64,000 nucleotides of DNA from Stomorhina lunata (taxonomy: Eukaryota; Arthropoda; Insecta; Diptera; Rhiniidae), in NCBI GenBank assembly GCA_933228675.1, contig OW121742.1, positions 107,834,940 to 107,898,939 on the forward strand. The letters run 5' to 3'. A program made the translations under genes and the position numbers. Numbering within the stretch: the first letter of the stretch is position 1; every line of letters begins with the position of its first letter. Under the pieces are notes generated by a model that was not told the origin of the DNA, ran no database searches, and worked only from the letters and a program-made list of their open reading frames with translations. Shown here piece after piece: positions 25,191 to 37,615 of this stretch.

Positions 25191-27000
25191 TTGAAAACTG
25201 CTAAAGAAAAAAAACTTTTTCAACCTAACCTCACAAATTTCATTTGCTTATAACTCCTTAACCCCTCCAGAATTTAAAACCAAATTTGGCATAAAATTTC
25301 TTAACATAATAAGAAATAATACGAAAAAAAATTGTAAATAAAATCTAAATTATTTAAAAGTTATAAAGAAAACAATTTTTACAATTCAAAGCCTATTTTA
25401 ATATTAAATGAAAATGTTAATGAAATTGTAAGAAAAAATGAATGAAAGAAAGTAAATAAGAAATTGAATTTTATAATGAAATTAAAATTTATTAAAAAAT
25501 TCTTTAGTGATAAAAGATTAAAATTTCAAAATTTCAAAATTTTTAAAAAAATCAAAATTAGTTAGAAATAATTTATTTAAAAAGTATTTTTTGAAATATT
25601 ATGAAATTTCCATAAATTATAAGGAATAGTTTTATTACAAAAATTTTTTGACAACTGCTAAAGGAAAAAAAGTTTTTCAACCTAACCTCACAAATTTTAT
25701 TTGCTTATAACTTCCAAACACCTGAAGATTTTTAAACCAAATTCGGGTTAAAGCTTCTGAACATAATTAGAAATAATACTAAAAAAAATATAATAAAAAT
25801 CTAAATTATTTAAAACTCATAACGTAAACAATTTCAAATATTCAAAACTTGTTTCAATATTAAATAAATTTTTAATGAAATTATAATTAAAAGTGTATGG
25901 ATGATAGAAAACGAGAAATTGAATTTTGCAAATGAAAAGAAAATTTATTTAAAAAAATGTTTAAGTGATAAAAGATAAAAATTTCAAAAATTTTTAAACA
26001 AAATTTTAATTATTTAGAAATAATTTCCTTAAAAAGTAGTTAAATTTCAGGTTAATTTTTTTTCAAAATATTATGAAATTTAATTAAATTTTTAAGAATG
26101 TTTTTCCTTAAAAATTTTTAAAAAAATCTTAAACATAAAAAAATTTTTCTTCTTAACCTCACAAAATTATTTTGCTAATAACTCCTAAACCATTTAAGAT
26201 TTTTTATTAAAATTCGGCATAATAATTCTTGGTTAAGTATGAAATAATTCGAAAAAAATTTACGACTCAAAAACAATTTTAACAAAATTGTTAAAAGAAA
26301 TTAAATGTTTAAGCAAAATAATTATATTTTCCAACTTGAATTTTCGAAAATCATAAAAATCTCATTAATTTGGTCTTCACTTTTGTCAAACTTTCGTAAT
26401 TATAGGAGGCCCTATGCTCCACTGGGAGTCAAGGATAACAGAAATCTTAACAGTTTAAATTTTTTCATTAAATCTTAAAAGTAAAAAGTCTTTCTCTCTA
26501 ACCTCACAAATTTCAAATGCTTAAATCTCCTTAACTATTTAGGAATTTTGATTCAAATTTGCTACAATCATTTAAGGTCAAATAACAAATAATACGAAAA
26601 AAAATAGAAATCAATAGCAATTTAGAAACTTTTTTAAAAAAAAATTTATTTCAAAGATTTTTTATTTGTTTTTTGTCTAATTTCTCTAAAAATCCTTAAG
26701 CTTAAAGCTTTAAACTTATCAAAACAAATGTTTGTTTTTATTTAAACGTTTTGCAATTAAAACTTTCCCATTGAGCCCAAAGCGAAAAAAGTTTTTCACT
26801 CTAACCTCACAAAATTCAATAGCTAATAACTCGAAAGCCATTCAAGATTTCGTAATCAAATTTGATACATAATTTCTGGAAAATTTTACAAATAAATCAG
26901 AAATAAAATTAAATTAAAACAATAAAACATAAACAAGTTTTCTTGAGTTACAAATTTTGAACATAACCCCAAAAATATTTTTTTTCTTAAAACGGAAAAT
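25191..27000 (+). repeat. ~310-bp repeat block 4, close to the zinc-finger exon
   Basis: Cores near 25224, 25680, 26153, 26500, 26805 and a decayed one near 26953. Spacing here is wider (305-475 bp). The block stops about 180 bp before the acceptor of the next E75 exon. Confidence 0.75.
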
Positions 27001-27184
27001 TAAACAAAAACATTAAAAAGTTTTATTATAGAATTATTTTTTCTACATTTTTCAATAATTTCAGATAATCCAAAATAATTTTAATTATAAAAACGAGTCT
27101 TTTAAATTTAAAAAACTAAAATTTTTCACTTTAATTTAAACACAAAATTTTAATTTTTTTCTTATTCTCATTTTATCTTTTTAG

Positions 27185-27273
27185 AATTCGATGGCACCAC
27201 CGTTCTGTGTCGCGTATGCGGTGACAAGGCTTCTGGTTTCCATTATGGCGTCCATTCTTGTGAAGGCTGCAAG
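27185..27273 (+). CDS. Eip75B: E75 exon encoding the first zinc finger of the DNA-binding domain
   Basis: An 89-nt exon between a pyrimidine-rich acceptor (TTTATCTTTTTAG, ending 27184) and a consensus donor GTAAGT at 27274. Joined to the previous exon it gives residues 356-385: [20 protein letters not shown] and then [10 protein letters not shown]. The four zinc ligands of finger I are Cys364, Cys367, Cys381 and Cys384. CEGCK at 381-385 opens the P-box that reads the half-site. The exon ends in phase 0, as expected for joining to the GFFRR exon, which lies beyond 64000. In Drosophila this exon is used by isoforms A and C and skipped in E75B, which lacks finger I. The separation of the two fingers by at least 36.7 kb of intron preserves that arrangement. 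No E75B-type first exon was found in the window. Confidence 0.97.
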
Positions 27274-27890
27274 GTAAGTGAACTCCTCGTCTTTCCTTGA
27301 AACCTTTTCGATTTGATACCCAAAAAACCCTTAAAGTTTTTTCTAAACCTAAAATCTGAAAAAAAAATCTCCTCTTTGACATTGAACTTTTTTAAACTTC
27401 CACTAAAAGTTCATTTGCCTTGAACTCAACAAAAATCTAAACAAAAAACTTTCTAAAGGCTTAACTTAACTAAAGGGGTTCTGTCCGTCTGGATGTCTGT
27501 CTGTCTGCAGAAAAAAAAATCTTTTAAAATTGTTTGTTATGAAATTAATTTGTAGTTTAGTGTTTCGAAAAGTTGTGCTTAAAAAAAGCCCTTTTGAATA
27601 TACTTGCAGAGGCTTTGTTTAGCTAAACAGAAAGAGCTATAATTTTGAGGGGAATTAAATTAGTTCAAGTAATTGTTGGTTTAAAACGAAGCAAAAAAAT
27701 TAAAAAAAAAAGTAATCCTTTTATAGATCTTTTTATTTAAATAGCTTTAAATGTCTTAAATCAGCTTAAAAATTTCATATTTTCAATTAAATTCAAAAGA
27801 ATTTAAATTTATATCTTCTTCACTTTTTGAGATATTCTATTCAAACTACTTTATTTCTATTAACTAATTTTTAAGGCAATTTTGAATTTT
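27274..27890. other. Start of the long intron 2
   Basis: A consensus donor is followed by AT-rich DNA. A GTCCGTCT/GTCTGTCTGTCTGCAG stretch at about 27483-27510 is acceptor-like but followed by poly-A. No exon is supported. Confidence 0.5.
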
Positions 27891-30120
27891 AAAATGTTCT
27901 CTTTTAACTTTGCCATAACAAATTTTTTCACCCTAACCTTACAAATTTCTTTTGTTAATAACTTGAAATCGCTTACAGATTTTGGCTTGAAATTTTGTTT
28001 TTAAGTTCTTCAAGTTCAGGGAAATAATTCGAAAAAAATTTGTTGCAAAATCCATAATTCTTTAAAAATTATTAGTTATTAAAATTTTTATTTTTATCCC
28101 TTAATATCTTGGTACATTTTTGAGATATTTTCTTAAAATTTTTTGTTCTAAATGCTATTATTTTTTTAAAAATTTAGTAATTTAAAATTTTTACAATATT
28201 TTGTAAGAAAACAAATTTCTTCACCCTAACCTTACTTAATTCTTTTTGTAATAACTCGGAAATCCTTTGAGTTTTGTAATTAAAATTTGGTTTGTGATTT
28301 ATTTGAGTTGAGAGGAATAATACGAAAAAAGTTTATTAAAAAAAAATAAAATAATATTAAAAACTTGAATTTTTTTCAAAATTATTAGTAGTATTTTGAA
28401 TTAATTTTCAAACTAATTTCTATTGATATCTTGTTGAATTTTTGAGGTATTTTCTTTATAGTATTTGTAATGATTATTAGATTTTTTTATAGAAATTAGG
28501 GAATTTAAAATTTTTTTAATATTTTTTAAGGAAACAAATATCTTCGCCTTAACCTCACTAAGTTCTTTTTGTGATAACTCGTTAAACCTTAAAGTCCTGG
28601 GATTGAAATTCGGTTTGTGGTTCATTTATTTTAAGGGAAATAATTCAAAAAGATTTGCAAAAAAAAACAAAGCTCAATTCTTTTTAGTTTTTTTTTTACA
28701 TTTTTAATTTAAAAGCTAAATTTTTTTACTTAATATCTTTTTTATTTTTTGAAATATTTTCTTAATTTTTCTTTTTAATGAATAAGGGAATTTTTGGAAA
28801 TTAAAGAATTTAAAATTTTTCCTATATTTTTTAAGGAAACAAATTTCTTCACCTTAACCTCACTAAATTCTTTTTGTGATAACTCGTTAACTCCTAAAGT
28901 TTGAAGATTGAAATTCGGTTTGTGGTTTATTTAGGTGAAGGGAAATAATTCAAAAATATTTGCAAAAAAAACTCAATTCATTTTTAATCTTTAACATTTC
29001 TAATTTAAAAGCAAAATTTTATTACTTTCTAAGTTTTTGAAATATCTTCCTAATTTTTGTTTTAATGATTAAGTGAATTTTTTTGGAAATTAAGGAATTT
29101 AAATTTTTTCCTATATTTTTCAAGGAAACAAATTATTTCACCTTAACCTCACTAAATTCTTTTTGTGATAACTCGTTAACTCCTAAAGTTTGAAGATTGA
29201 AATTCAGTTTGTTGTTTATTTAGGTGAAGGGAAATAATTCAAAAAGATTTGCAAAAAAAACTCAACTTATTTTTAATCTTTGTTATATCTAATTTTAAAG
29301 TAATATTTTATTACTTTCTAAGTTTTTGAAATATTTTTCTAATTTTTGTTTTAATAATTAAGTGAATTTTTTGGAAATTAAGGAATTTAAAATTTTTCCA
29401 ATATTTCTTAAGATAAAAAGTTTCTTCATCCTAACCTCACTAAATTGTTTTTATGATAACTCGGTTGTCTTTTAAGCTTTTGGATTGAAATTCGGTTCGT
29501 GGTTTATTTAGGTGAAGGGAAATAATTCAAAAAGATTTGCAAAAGAAAACTCAATTTTTTTTAGTTTTTAACATATTTAATTTAAAAGCAAAATTTTATT
29601 ACTTTCTAAGTTTTTTAAATATTTTCCTAATTTTTGTTTTAATGATTAAGTGAATTTTTTGGAAATTAAGGAATTCAAAATTTTTCCAATATTTCTTAAG
29701 ATAAAAAGTTTCTTCATCCTAACCTCACTAAATTGTTTTTATGATAACTCGGTTGTCTTTTAAGTTTATGGATTGAAATTCGGTTTGCGGTTTATTTAGG
29801 TGAAGGGAAATAATTCATAAAGATTTGCAAAAGAAAACTCAATTCTTTTTAATTTTTAACATTTTTAATTTAAAAGCAAAATTTTATTACTTTCTAAGTT
29901 TTTGAAATATTTTCTTATTTTTTTAATGATTAAGTGAATTTTTTGGAAATTAAGGAATTTAAAATTTTTCCAATATTTCTTAAGATAAAAATTTTCTTCA
30001 CCCTAACCTCACAAAATTGTTTTCATGATAAATCGGTTGTCCTTTAAGTTTTTGGATTGAAATTCGGTTTGTGGTTTATTTAGATTAAGGGAAATTATAC
30101 AAAAAAATATTTTTAAGAAA
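27891..30120 (+). repeat. ~295-bp repeat block 5, downstream of the zinc-finger exon
   Basis: Cores of the CCTAACCTCAC type lie near 27934, 28228, 28545, 28855, 29143, 29430, 29725 and 30002, at a regular 287-317 bp. Each is followed by TGATAACTCG, GGATTGAAATTCGGTT, and TTTATTTAGGTGAAGGGAAA (the last in most units). The last five units are much more alike than those in intron 1. Confidence 0.88.
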
Positions 30121-31560
30121 AACTTAATTTTTAAGAAATTTATAAAAATTAAAATTTTTGTTTAAAAAATTTTTTTTTTTAATTTTATAACATATTTGCG
30201 ATTTTTTTTAATTCCCTTAAATAACTTTTATTGAATTCCCTAAATCTCTAAAATTAAGTTTCTCCCTTTGTTTTGTTTTTGTTGTAATCTTAAAAATAAC
30301 AACAAAAATTGAAAAGCGCGCGTGCTTCAACCTTGAAAAAGTAGTTTGCCCTATTCCCTTATATATATATATATATATAAAAATGCAATACAACAATTTT
30401 TTTGTGCTTTATATTTATTTTTATACCATTATCCAGACTCAAATTGTTCAATGTATTCGAGAAGTGGATGTGTCTCAATGATGATGATGTCCTTGATTTA
30501 GGTTAAATCACCATAAAGTTCTACATATTTATATGTTTGTATGTATGTCTGTATAAAAATGAAGTGTTGAATATATTAATGTATTGGTTGGTTACTCGGG
30601 CTGACTCTATAAAAAGAACAATGAGATAAATAATAATACAGAGAACCCCCTTCTTATTAATGGCTTTAACAAAAGCCTTATTAAATTTAAAATTATATGA
30701 GTAAAACAACCACAGATTAAAAATTGATTATTACAAGTGTTTTCTTTTTTTGTTCAGAAACAAAAACAAATCCTATTTTCAAAAATCACCCTAGTTTTAA
30801 AAAATCATAATTTCGAACACCTTTTTCTACACGAGATCTGTATACAAATTTATATACAAAATTTTTCAAGTTCAAGGTTAAATAAATTTTCTGCTTGAAC
30901 TCATTTTTTCTGAGTGGTAGTTAAATATAGCCAATTTTTGAGTTTAACGTTTATTTTGGGACGATCTTGTTTAAAGGGCCCTCTAAAAACTTCATCTTAG
31001 ATCATTTTGATTCATTGTACATTGGTATTGGTTTAAAATTTTTTTTTAAATCATTTTGAGAGAAGTGCGTGAGTTTTAACATGCGTGTGTTTTTCATTAT
31101 ATTGTATGTCTTTCTTAAGCAGGAAGTTTTTTTTTCGTTATACGATTTTTGCCATTTGCCTTGTTTTAAATTTTTAATGGCCTTCATTTTGAATATTGAC
31201 CTTTAAAAGTTTTTAGAATATTTTTTGTTTGAAGTTACTTCGATTCTTAGGTAACAATCTGGGTTTCAAATTAGAATGTCTCTAACAAAAAAATGTTTGC
31301 CATACTTAAGACTAAGATCACAAAAATGAAACTGGTTAGATTTTTAGATCTATAAGAAGTAAGACAAATTTAAAAGAGAACAAATATTTAAGATATAAAT
31401 ACAAAAAAACTATAAAAAAAGTTATGAAATCATTGAGGAGGAAAATGATATTCAAAAGAAATTTGTCACATTTGATGAGAAAATTGCCTAAAATTCAGTG
31501 GGAAATAAGGGAAATTTTCTTTATTTTACGTTTTGATTTTTAAATAAACAATTTTAACTT
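30121..31560. other. Spacer with (AT)n microsatellite
   Basis: A pure TA run lies at about 30361-30379. 30420-30640 is of mixed composition. No gene is supported; the minus-strand open frames at 30521-30709 and 31002-31187 show no family resemblance. Confidence 0.45.
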
Positions 31561-33060
31561 GTTTAAGGTCAAAAAATGCTAATAACGACATTTAACGTTA
31601 TTAGCCAAAATAGTTAAAAAAGGCCATAACAGGTTTTGAATAAGCTTAAGTCATAAATATTAATGATTTAAAAGCATTTTCAGCTCAATTTTCCAATAAC
31701 ATCTTGTTTCGTTATAAGAAAGTTAAACAAAAATTGAGCGAAACCATTGATTAATATATCACAAATTTCGAAATAAATTAAATATAACTTTATTTTACGA
31801 TTTAAGTCACAAAATTTACAATTTTCGTTCATTTAAACTGTAAAAACGCTAATAACGACTTTTAACGTTATTGGCCAAAACAGTTAAAAATGGCCATACA
31901 TGTCAATTTATGAGTTAAAGCCATGAAAAACAATGATTTGAAAGAATTTAAAGTTCAGTTTTCCAATAACGACTTTTTACGTTATAAGAAAGCTAAGCAA
32001 AAATAGAACGAAAGCGTTAATTAATATGTCACATATCACAATATTCGCTATTAAATGATTTAAATCTTAAAATTTACAATTTTTGCTCACTTAAACTGTA
32101 AAAACGCTAATAACGATTTTTAACGTTATTGGCCAAATTAGCTAAAAATGGCATTAATTGTAAATGTATGAGCTTAAGCCATGAAAACTAATGATTTTAT
32201 AGCATTTTAAGCTCAATTTTACAATAACGACTTTTTACGTTATAAGAAGGTTAAGCAAAAAATTTACCAAAAACTTTTATTTATATGTCAGATATTTTAA
32301 AATGAAGTTAATGTTGTTATTTTGATTTTTAAATCTTAAAATTTACAAATTTCGCTCACTTAAACTTTAAAAACGCTAATAACGACTTTTAACGTTATTG
32401 GCCAAAATAGACAAAAATGGGCATAATGGTCTATTTAAGAACTTAAGCTATTTATAACAATGATTTAAAAGCATTTTAAACTCAATTTTCCAATAACGAT
32501 TTTTTACGTTATGGTCTGAGATGTTTATTTGCATGTCAAATATTTTGAAACTAAGAAATTTGCGTCATTTTATAAATAAAAATTCATAATTTTAATTGCA
32601 TTTCCATTTTATTCAATAAAACTAATAACGACTTTGAACGTTATTAGCTATAATTACAATAAAAGTTATCTTAAACCTTCGTGTATCAGCTAAAACTATT
32701 AATATAATGGTTTAAAAGCATTTTAAGCTGAATTTTCTAATAACGACATTTAACGTTATAAGAAAACTCTTCCAAAAATTGCCTAGAATAGCCAAAATTA
32801 TCTTTTTTGTCAGCTTTAACAAATGACGAAAATATTTTAAAAGCATTTCAAGGTACATTTTTTAATAACGGTATTTTACGTTATTAGAAAACTCAGCCAT
32901 AAAATTACCTAAAACGTTTATAAACATTTCACATATTTCAAAATAAAGATATTTTAAGATTTGAATAAAAAAATTTTGCAGTTTTTCTTATTTAAAAAGA
33001 GCATTTTAAGACTATTTTTCTAATAACGAGATATTGCAATGCAACTAAAAATTCAGTTAT
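31561..33060 (-). repeat. AATAACG/CGTTATT hairpin array 1, ~265-bp dimer
   Basis: Two alternating half-units each contain the inverted pair AATAACG and CGTTATT around an AT-rich loop. One reads GCTAATAACGACTTTTAACG then TTATTGGCC; the other reads CCAATAACGACTTTTTACG then TTATAAGAAA. The first type recurs near 31579, 31850, 32108, 32375 and 32625, a dimer of 250-271 bp. Orientation is assigned by comparison with the 42.5-44.6 kb array. Confidence 0.82.
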
Positions 33061-33229
33061 ATAAAAAGAAACCAGTTATTTTTTAGACAATTTAATAACT
33101 AGAATTTTTCATTTTATTTCAAACCAAATTTTCCTTATATCTTAGTGAACTTTTGTATTATTATTTGCAAAATAATTTACTCTTATTAGCTAAATTTTCT
33201 TACAATTTTGGAATTTTGGATTTTTTACT

Positions 33230-34150
33230 TAAACCTTAACAGAAAAAAGTTATTCACCCTAACCTAACAAATTTATTTTATTAATAACTCGAAAGCCTTT
33301 TGAGTTTTTTGAATAAAATTTGGTTTAAAAGTTCTTTACATTAAGAGAAATAATACGAAATTGTATTTTACTGAAAACATAATTCTTTCGAAATTATTGG
33401 AAACAGATATTTTTATTTAAATTCAAAATAATTTTTTTTATATCTTGAAGAGTTTTAAAGATATTTACTTGGAATTTTTTTTAATAATAAAATGATTTTT
33501 TTGAAAATTTAGGAATTACATTTTTTTTAAAAAATGAAAAAAAAAATTTATTCGCCCTAACCTCACTAAATTCTTTTTGTAATAACTCAGAAATCTTTTG
33601 AGCTTTTTTAGTGAAATTCAGTCTGTGATGTACTTAGGTTAAGGGCAATAATTGGAAAAATTAAAATTTTTTTTCCTAATATCTTACTAAGTTTTTGAGT
33701 TATTGACTTTAAATTTTTTGTAATAATAAAATTATTTTTTCGGAAATTAAGGAATTTAAAATTTTTTTAAGATATCCTAGGAGAAAAATTTTGTTCATCA
33801 TAACCTCACTTAATTAATTATATAATATCTTAAAAACCTTTCGAGATTTTTAAAGTGAAATTTGATTTATGATGTACTTAGGTTAAGGGCAATAATTGAA
33901 AAAAATTAAAATTTTTTTTCCTAATATCTTACTAAGTTTTTGAGTTATTGACTTGAAATTTTTTGTAATAATAACATAATTTTTTCTTAAATTTTGGAAT
34001 TTAATTTTTTTTAATAGAATCCAAGAGAAAAATTTTATTCGCCCTAACCTCATTTAATTCTTTTTGTAATAACTCTAAAATCTTTTGAGTCTTTGAAGTG
34101 AAATTCGGTTTGTAATGTACTTAGGTTAAAGCAATTAATTGGAAAATATT
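33230..34150 (+). repeat. ~290-bp repeat block 6
   Basis: CCTAACCT cores lie near 33260, 33560, 33812 and 34045, in the same orientation as all earlier blocks. Units at 33560-33900 share a TGATGTACTTAGGTTAAGGG segment. Confidence 0.78.
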
Positions 34151-35260
34151 TCGTAGAATGAAACTCAATTCTTTCAATATTAAAATATTTCGAAAAAAAA
34201 TGTATAAGAATATGTTCAAGATTTTCTGATAAGATTAGTTATTTTTGCAAGATATAAAGAAAATTACTGGTTATTAACAATATTTTTGAAAGCAATTAGT
34301 AGAAATTATTTCTATAATTATAAAAATGATAGCTTATTTTTAATTTATTGAAATAATAATGATGTTGACAAATATTTTGTTGTGTTTATGCTGACAAATT
34401 GTTATGATTATTTTATTTTAGGTATTTGACTTATAATCACCAAATTATCTGTTAATTTTGAAAACCTTTCCTAGCACCTCTGACGCCTTCCTCAAACTAC
34501 AAAGCTTCTTGATTTATCAAAGGTGCTATGAGGGTTTTGTAGTATTTTTTTGTTGTTTTTTTTTAGAATGTTATAGTAATTTTATATTTATGTGGAATTA
34601 TTAACATTATTCTTTTGTATTCTTTCGATTTTGGTATAAAAACAACTTAAGCAAAAAAAACCTCTACAAACTCATACATACCTTTACATATGGTAACTAC
34701 CAACAACTACAACATGTTTTAAACAAACACGAACATTAATGTATAATGTACTGACGAAACGAACGAAAGAACACGAACCAGCAACATCGGTAATTGACCA
34801 GACCCGTAAAGTGAATGAACTCGTTCAATGTCAACGCGTAGTAGTTTTTTTTAGTGTTATTGTTGGTGTGATTATTTTTTTTTTCTTGTTATTTTTTTCC
34901 ATAGCACTATCTCTCTCTCGACAACAACAACGAGAGAGATAAGTTTGAAAGTGTAGTTTTGTTTTAGTATATGTTTATGTATGTGTGTGCTATGTTTTCT
35001 ATAGCAATTGGAAATGTTTGTATGGAATTTTATTGAGTTCTATTGAGCGTTTGTGTGTGTGTATGATTTTTAATGTGGGTCTGTTTTTCTTTAATAGCTC
35101 CTCTCATTTTTTGCCCGAGGGCCCCTTATTTTTTTTTTATTGTATTTGATGTTTATTTTTTTATTGTTTAGTATTATTTAATTTTACTTCCTACTTCGGG
35201 TTCTAAAGGAAAAAACAACAAAATATTAGTCATTAAATTTTATACCATAATAGACATTTC
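34151..35260. other. Island of ordinary-complexity intron DNA
   Basis: It contains a weak recursive-splice candidate at 34421/34422 (CTGAC branch-like motif at 34391, then a T-rich tract, TTTTAG|GTATTT). Interleaved complementary segments lie at 34472-34543. A block of balanced composition is at 34670-34850, followed by CTCTCTCTCG/CGAGAGAG. The 67-codon open frame at 34739-34942 has no recognisable domain, and I do not call it a gene. Confidence 0.4.
34472..34543 (+). other. Interleaved complementary segments (pseudoknot-like)
   Basis: TAGCACCT (34472-34479) pairs with AGGTGCTA (34521-34528). ACTACAAA (34496-34503) pairs with TTTGTAGT (34536-34543). The order A-B-A'-B' is the topology of an H-type pseudoknot. 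The stems are 8 bp each. Confidence 0.3.
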
Positions 35261-35261
35261 C

Positions 35262-37615
35262 ACAGAAAAGTTCAAGATAGGAAGAAATTTCTTAAGCAAA
35301 ATTGATAATAATAAAGGCTTTACTATAGAAAAGTTGACTAAAGGAAGACTTTACTAAAGAAAAGTTGACGAAAGAAAGACATTTCTATAGAAAAGTTGAC
35401 TAAAGGAAGACTTTACTAAAGAAATGTTGACCAAAGGAAGACTTTTCTATGGAAAAGTTGACCAAAGGTAGACTTTTCTATAGAAAAGTTGACCAAAGGA
35501 AGACTTTACTATAGAAAAGTTGATCAAAGGAAGACTTTTCTATAGAAAAGTTGACCAAAGGAAGACTTTTCTATAGAAAAGTTGACCAAACCAAGACTTT
35601 TCTATAGAAAAGTTGACCAAAGCAAGACTTTTCTATAGAAAAGTTGATCAAAGGAAGACTTTTCTATAGAAAAGTTGACCAAAGGAAGACTTTTCTATAG
35701 AAAAGTTGACCAAAGGAAGACTTTTCTATAGAAAAGTTGACCAAAGGAAGACTTTTCTATAGAAAAGTTGACCAAAGGAAGACTTTTCTATAGAAAAATT
35801 GACCAAAAGAAGACTTTTCTATAGAAAAGTTGACCAAAGGAAGACTTTTCTATAGAAAAGTTGACTAAAGGAAGACTTTTCTATAGAAAAGTTGACCAAA
35901 GGAAGACTTTTCTATAAAAAAGTTGACCAAAGGAAGACTTTTCTATAGAAAAGTTGACCAAAGGAAGACTTTTCTATAGAAAAGTTGATCAAAGCAAGGC
36001 TTTTCTATAGAAAAGTTGACCAAAGCAAGACTTTTCTATAGAAAAGTTGACCAAAGCTAGACTTTTCTATAGAAAAGTTGACCAAAGGAAGACTTTTCTA
36101 TAGAAAAGTTGACCAAAGGAAGACTTTTCTATAGAAAAGTTGACCAAAGGAAGACTTTTCTATAGAAAAGTTGACCAAAGGAAGACTTTTCTATAGAAAA
36201 GTTGACCAAAGGAAGACTTTTCTATAGAAAAGTTGACCAAAGGAAGACTTTTCTATAGAAAAGTTGACCAAAGGAAGACTTTTCTATAGAAAAGTTGACC
36301 AAGGGAAGACTTTTCTATAGAAAAGTTGACCAAAGGAAGACTTTTCTATAGAAAAGTTGACCAAAGGAAGACTTTTCTATAGAAAAGTTGACCAAAGGAA
36401 GACTTTTCTATAGAAAAGTTGAACAAAGGAAGACTTTTCTATAGAAAAGTTGAACAAAGGAAGACTTTTCTATAGAAAAGTTGACCAAAGGAAGACTTTT
36501 CTATAGAAAAGTTGACCAAAGGAAGACTTTTCTATAGAAAAGTTGACCAAAGGAAGACTTTTCTATAGAAAAATTGACCAAAAGAAGACTTTTCTATAGA
36601 AAAGTTGACCAAAGGAAGACTTTTCTATAGAAAAGTTGACCAAAGGAAGACTTTTCTATAGAAAAGTTGACCAAAGGAAGACTTTTCTATAGAAAAGTTG
36701 ACCAAAGCAAGACTTTTCTATAGAAAAGTTGACCAAAGGAAGACTTTTCTATAGAAAAGTTGACCAAAGGAAGACTTTTCTATAGAAAAGTTGACCAAAG
36801 GAAGACTTTTCTATAGAAAAGTTGACCAAAGGAAGACTTTTCTATAGAAAAGTTGACCAAAGGAAGACTTTTCTATAGAAAAGTTGACCAAAGGAAGACT
36901 TTTCTATAGAAAAGTTGACCAAAGGAAGACTTTTCTATAGAAAAGTTGACCAAAGGAAGACTTTTCTATAGAAAAGTTGACCAAAGGAAGACTTTTCTAT
37001 AGAAAAGTTGACCAAAGGAAGACTTTTCTATAGAAAAGTTGAACAAAGGAAGACTTTTCTATAGAAAAGTTGAACAAAGGAAGACTTTTCTATAGAAAAG
37101 TTGAACAAAGGAAGACTTTTCTATAGAAAAGTTGAACAAAGGAAGACTTTTCCATAGAAAAGTTGACCAAAGGAAGACTTTTCTATAGAAAAGTTGACCA
37201 AAGGAAGACTTTTCTATAGAAAAGTTGACCAAAGGAAGACTTTTCTATAGAAAAGTTGACCAAAGGAAGACTTTTCTATAGAAAAGTTGACCAAAGGAAG
37301 ACTTTTCTATAGAAAAGTTCACCAAAGGAAGACTTTTCTATAGAAAAGTTCACCAAAGGAAGACTTTTCTATAGAAAAGTTCACCAAAGGAAGACTTTTC
37401 TATAGAAAAGTTCACCAAAGGAAGACTTTTCTATAGAAAAGTTCACCAAAGGAAGACTTTTCTATAGAAAAGTTCACCAAAGGAAGACTTTTCTATAGAA
37501 AAGTTCACCAAAGGAAGACTTTTCTATAGAAAAGTTCACCAAAGGAAGACTTTACTATAGAAAAGTTGATCAAAGGAAAACTTTACTATAGATAAGTTAA
37601 CCAAAGGAAGACTTT
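35262..37615 (-). repeat. 31-bp minisatellite array E
   Basis: About 76 units reading GTTGACCAAAGGAAGAC then TTTTCTATAGAAAA, the reverse complement of the B/D type. Most units carry the perfect 18-bp palindrome ACTTTTCTATAGAAAAGT. The centre is almost homogeneous. Runs of variant units include GTTGAACAAAGG (two near 36421, four near 37041) and eight consecutive GTTCACCAAAGG units near 37316-37550. Confidence 0.95.

Noticed and set aside
27480..27512. GTCTGTCTGTCTGCAG as a 3' splice site just after the zinc-finger exon
   Set aside because: It is followed directly by poly-A with no open frame or donor; probably a simple repeat.
29210..29830. Repeated TTTATTTAG|GTGAAG as multiple ratchet sites
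   Set aside because: The motif is part of the ~295-bp repeat unit, the pyrimidine tract is short and interrupted, and GTGAAG is a poor donor.
12581..34060. CCTAACC-containing cores as interstitial telomere repeats
   Set aside because: CCTAACC occurs once per ~310 bp inside a longer conserved unit, not in tandem, and flies do not use TTAGGG-type telomeres.
34739..34942. 67-codon open frame MYNVLTKRTKEHEP...
   Set aside because: The second half is coded by poly-T and CT tracts; no domain, no splice support.
35262..37615. CRISPR-like regularity of ~31-bp repeats
   Set aside because: There are no unique spacers; the whole unit repeats head-to-tail, and the context is a fly nuclear gene.
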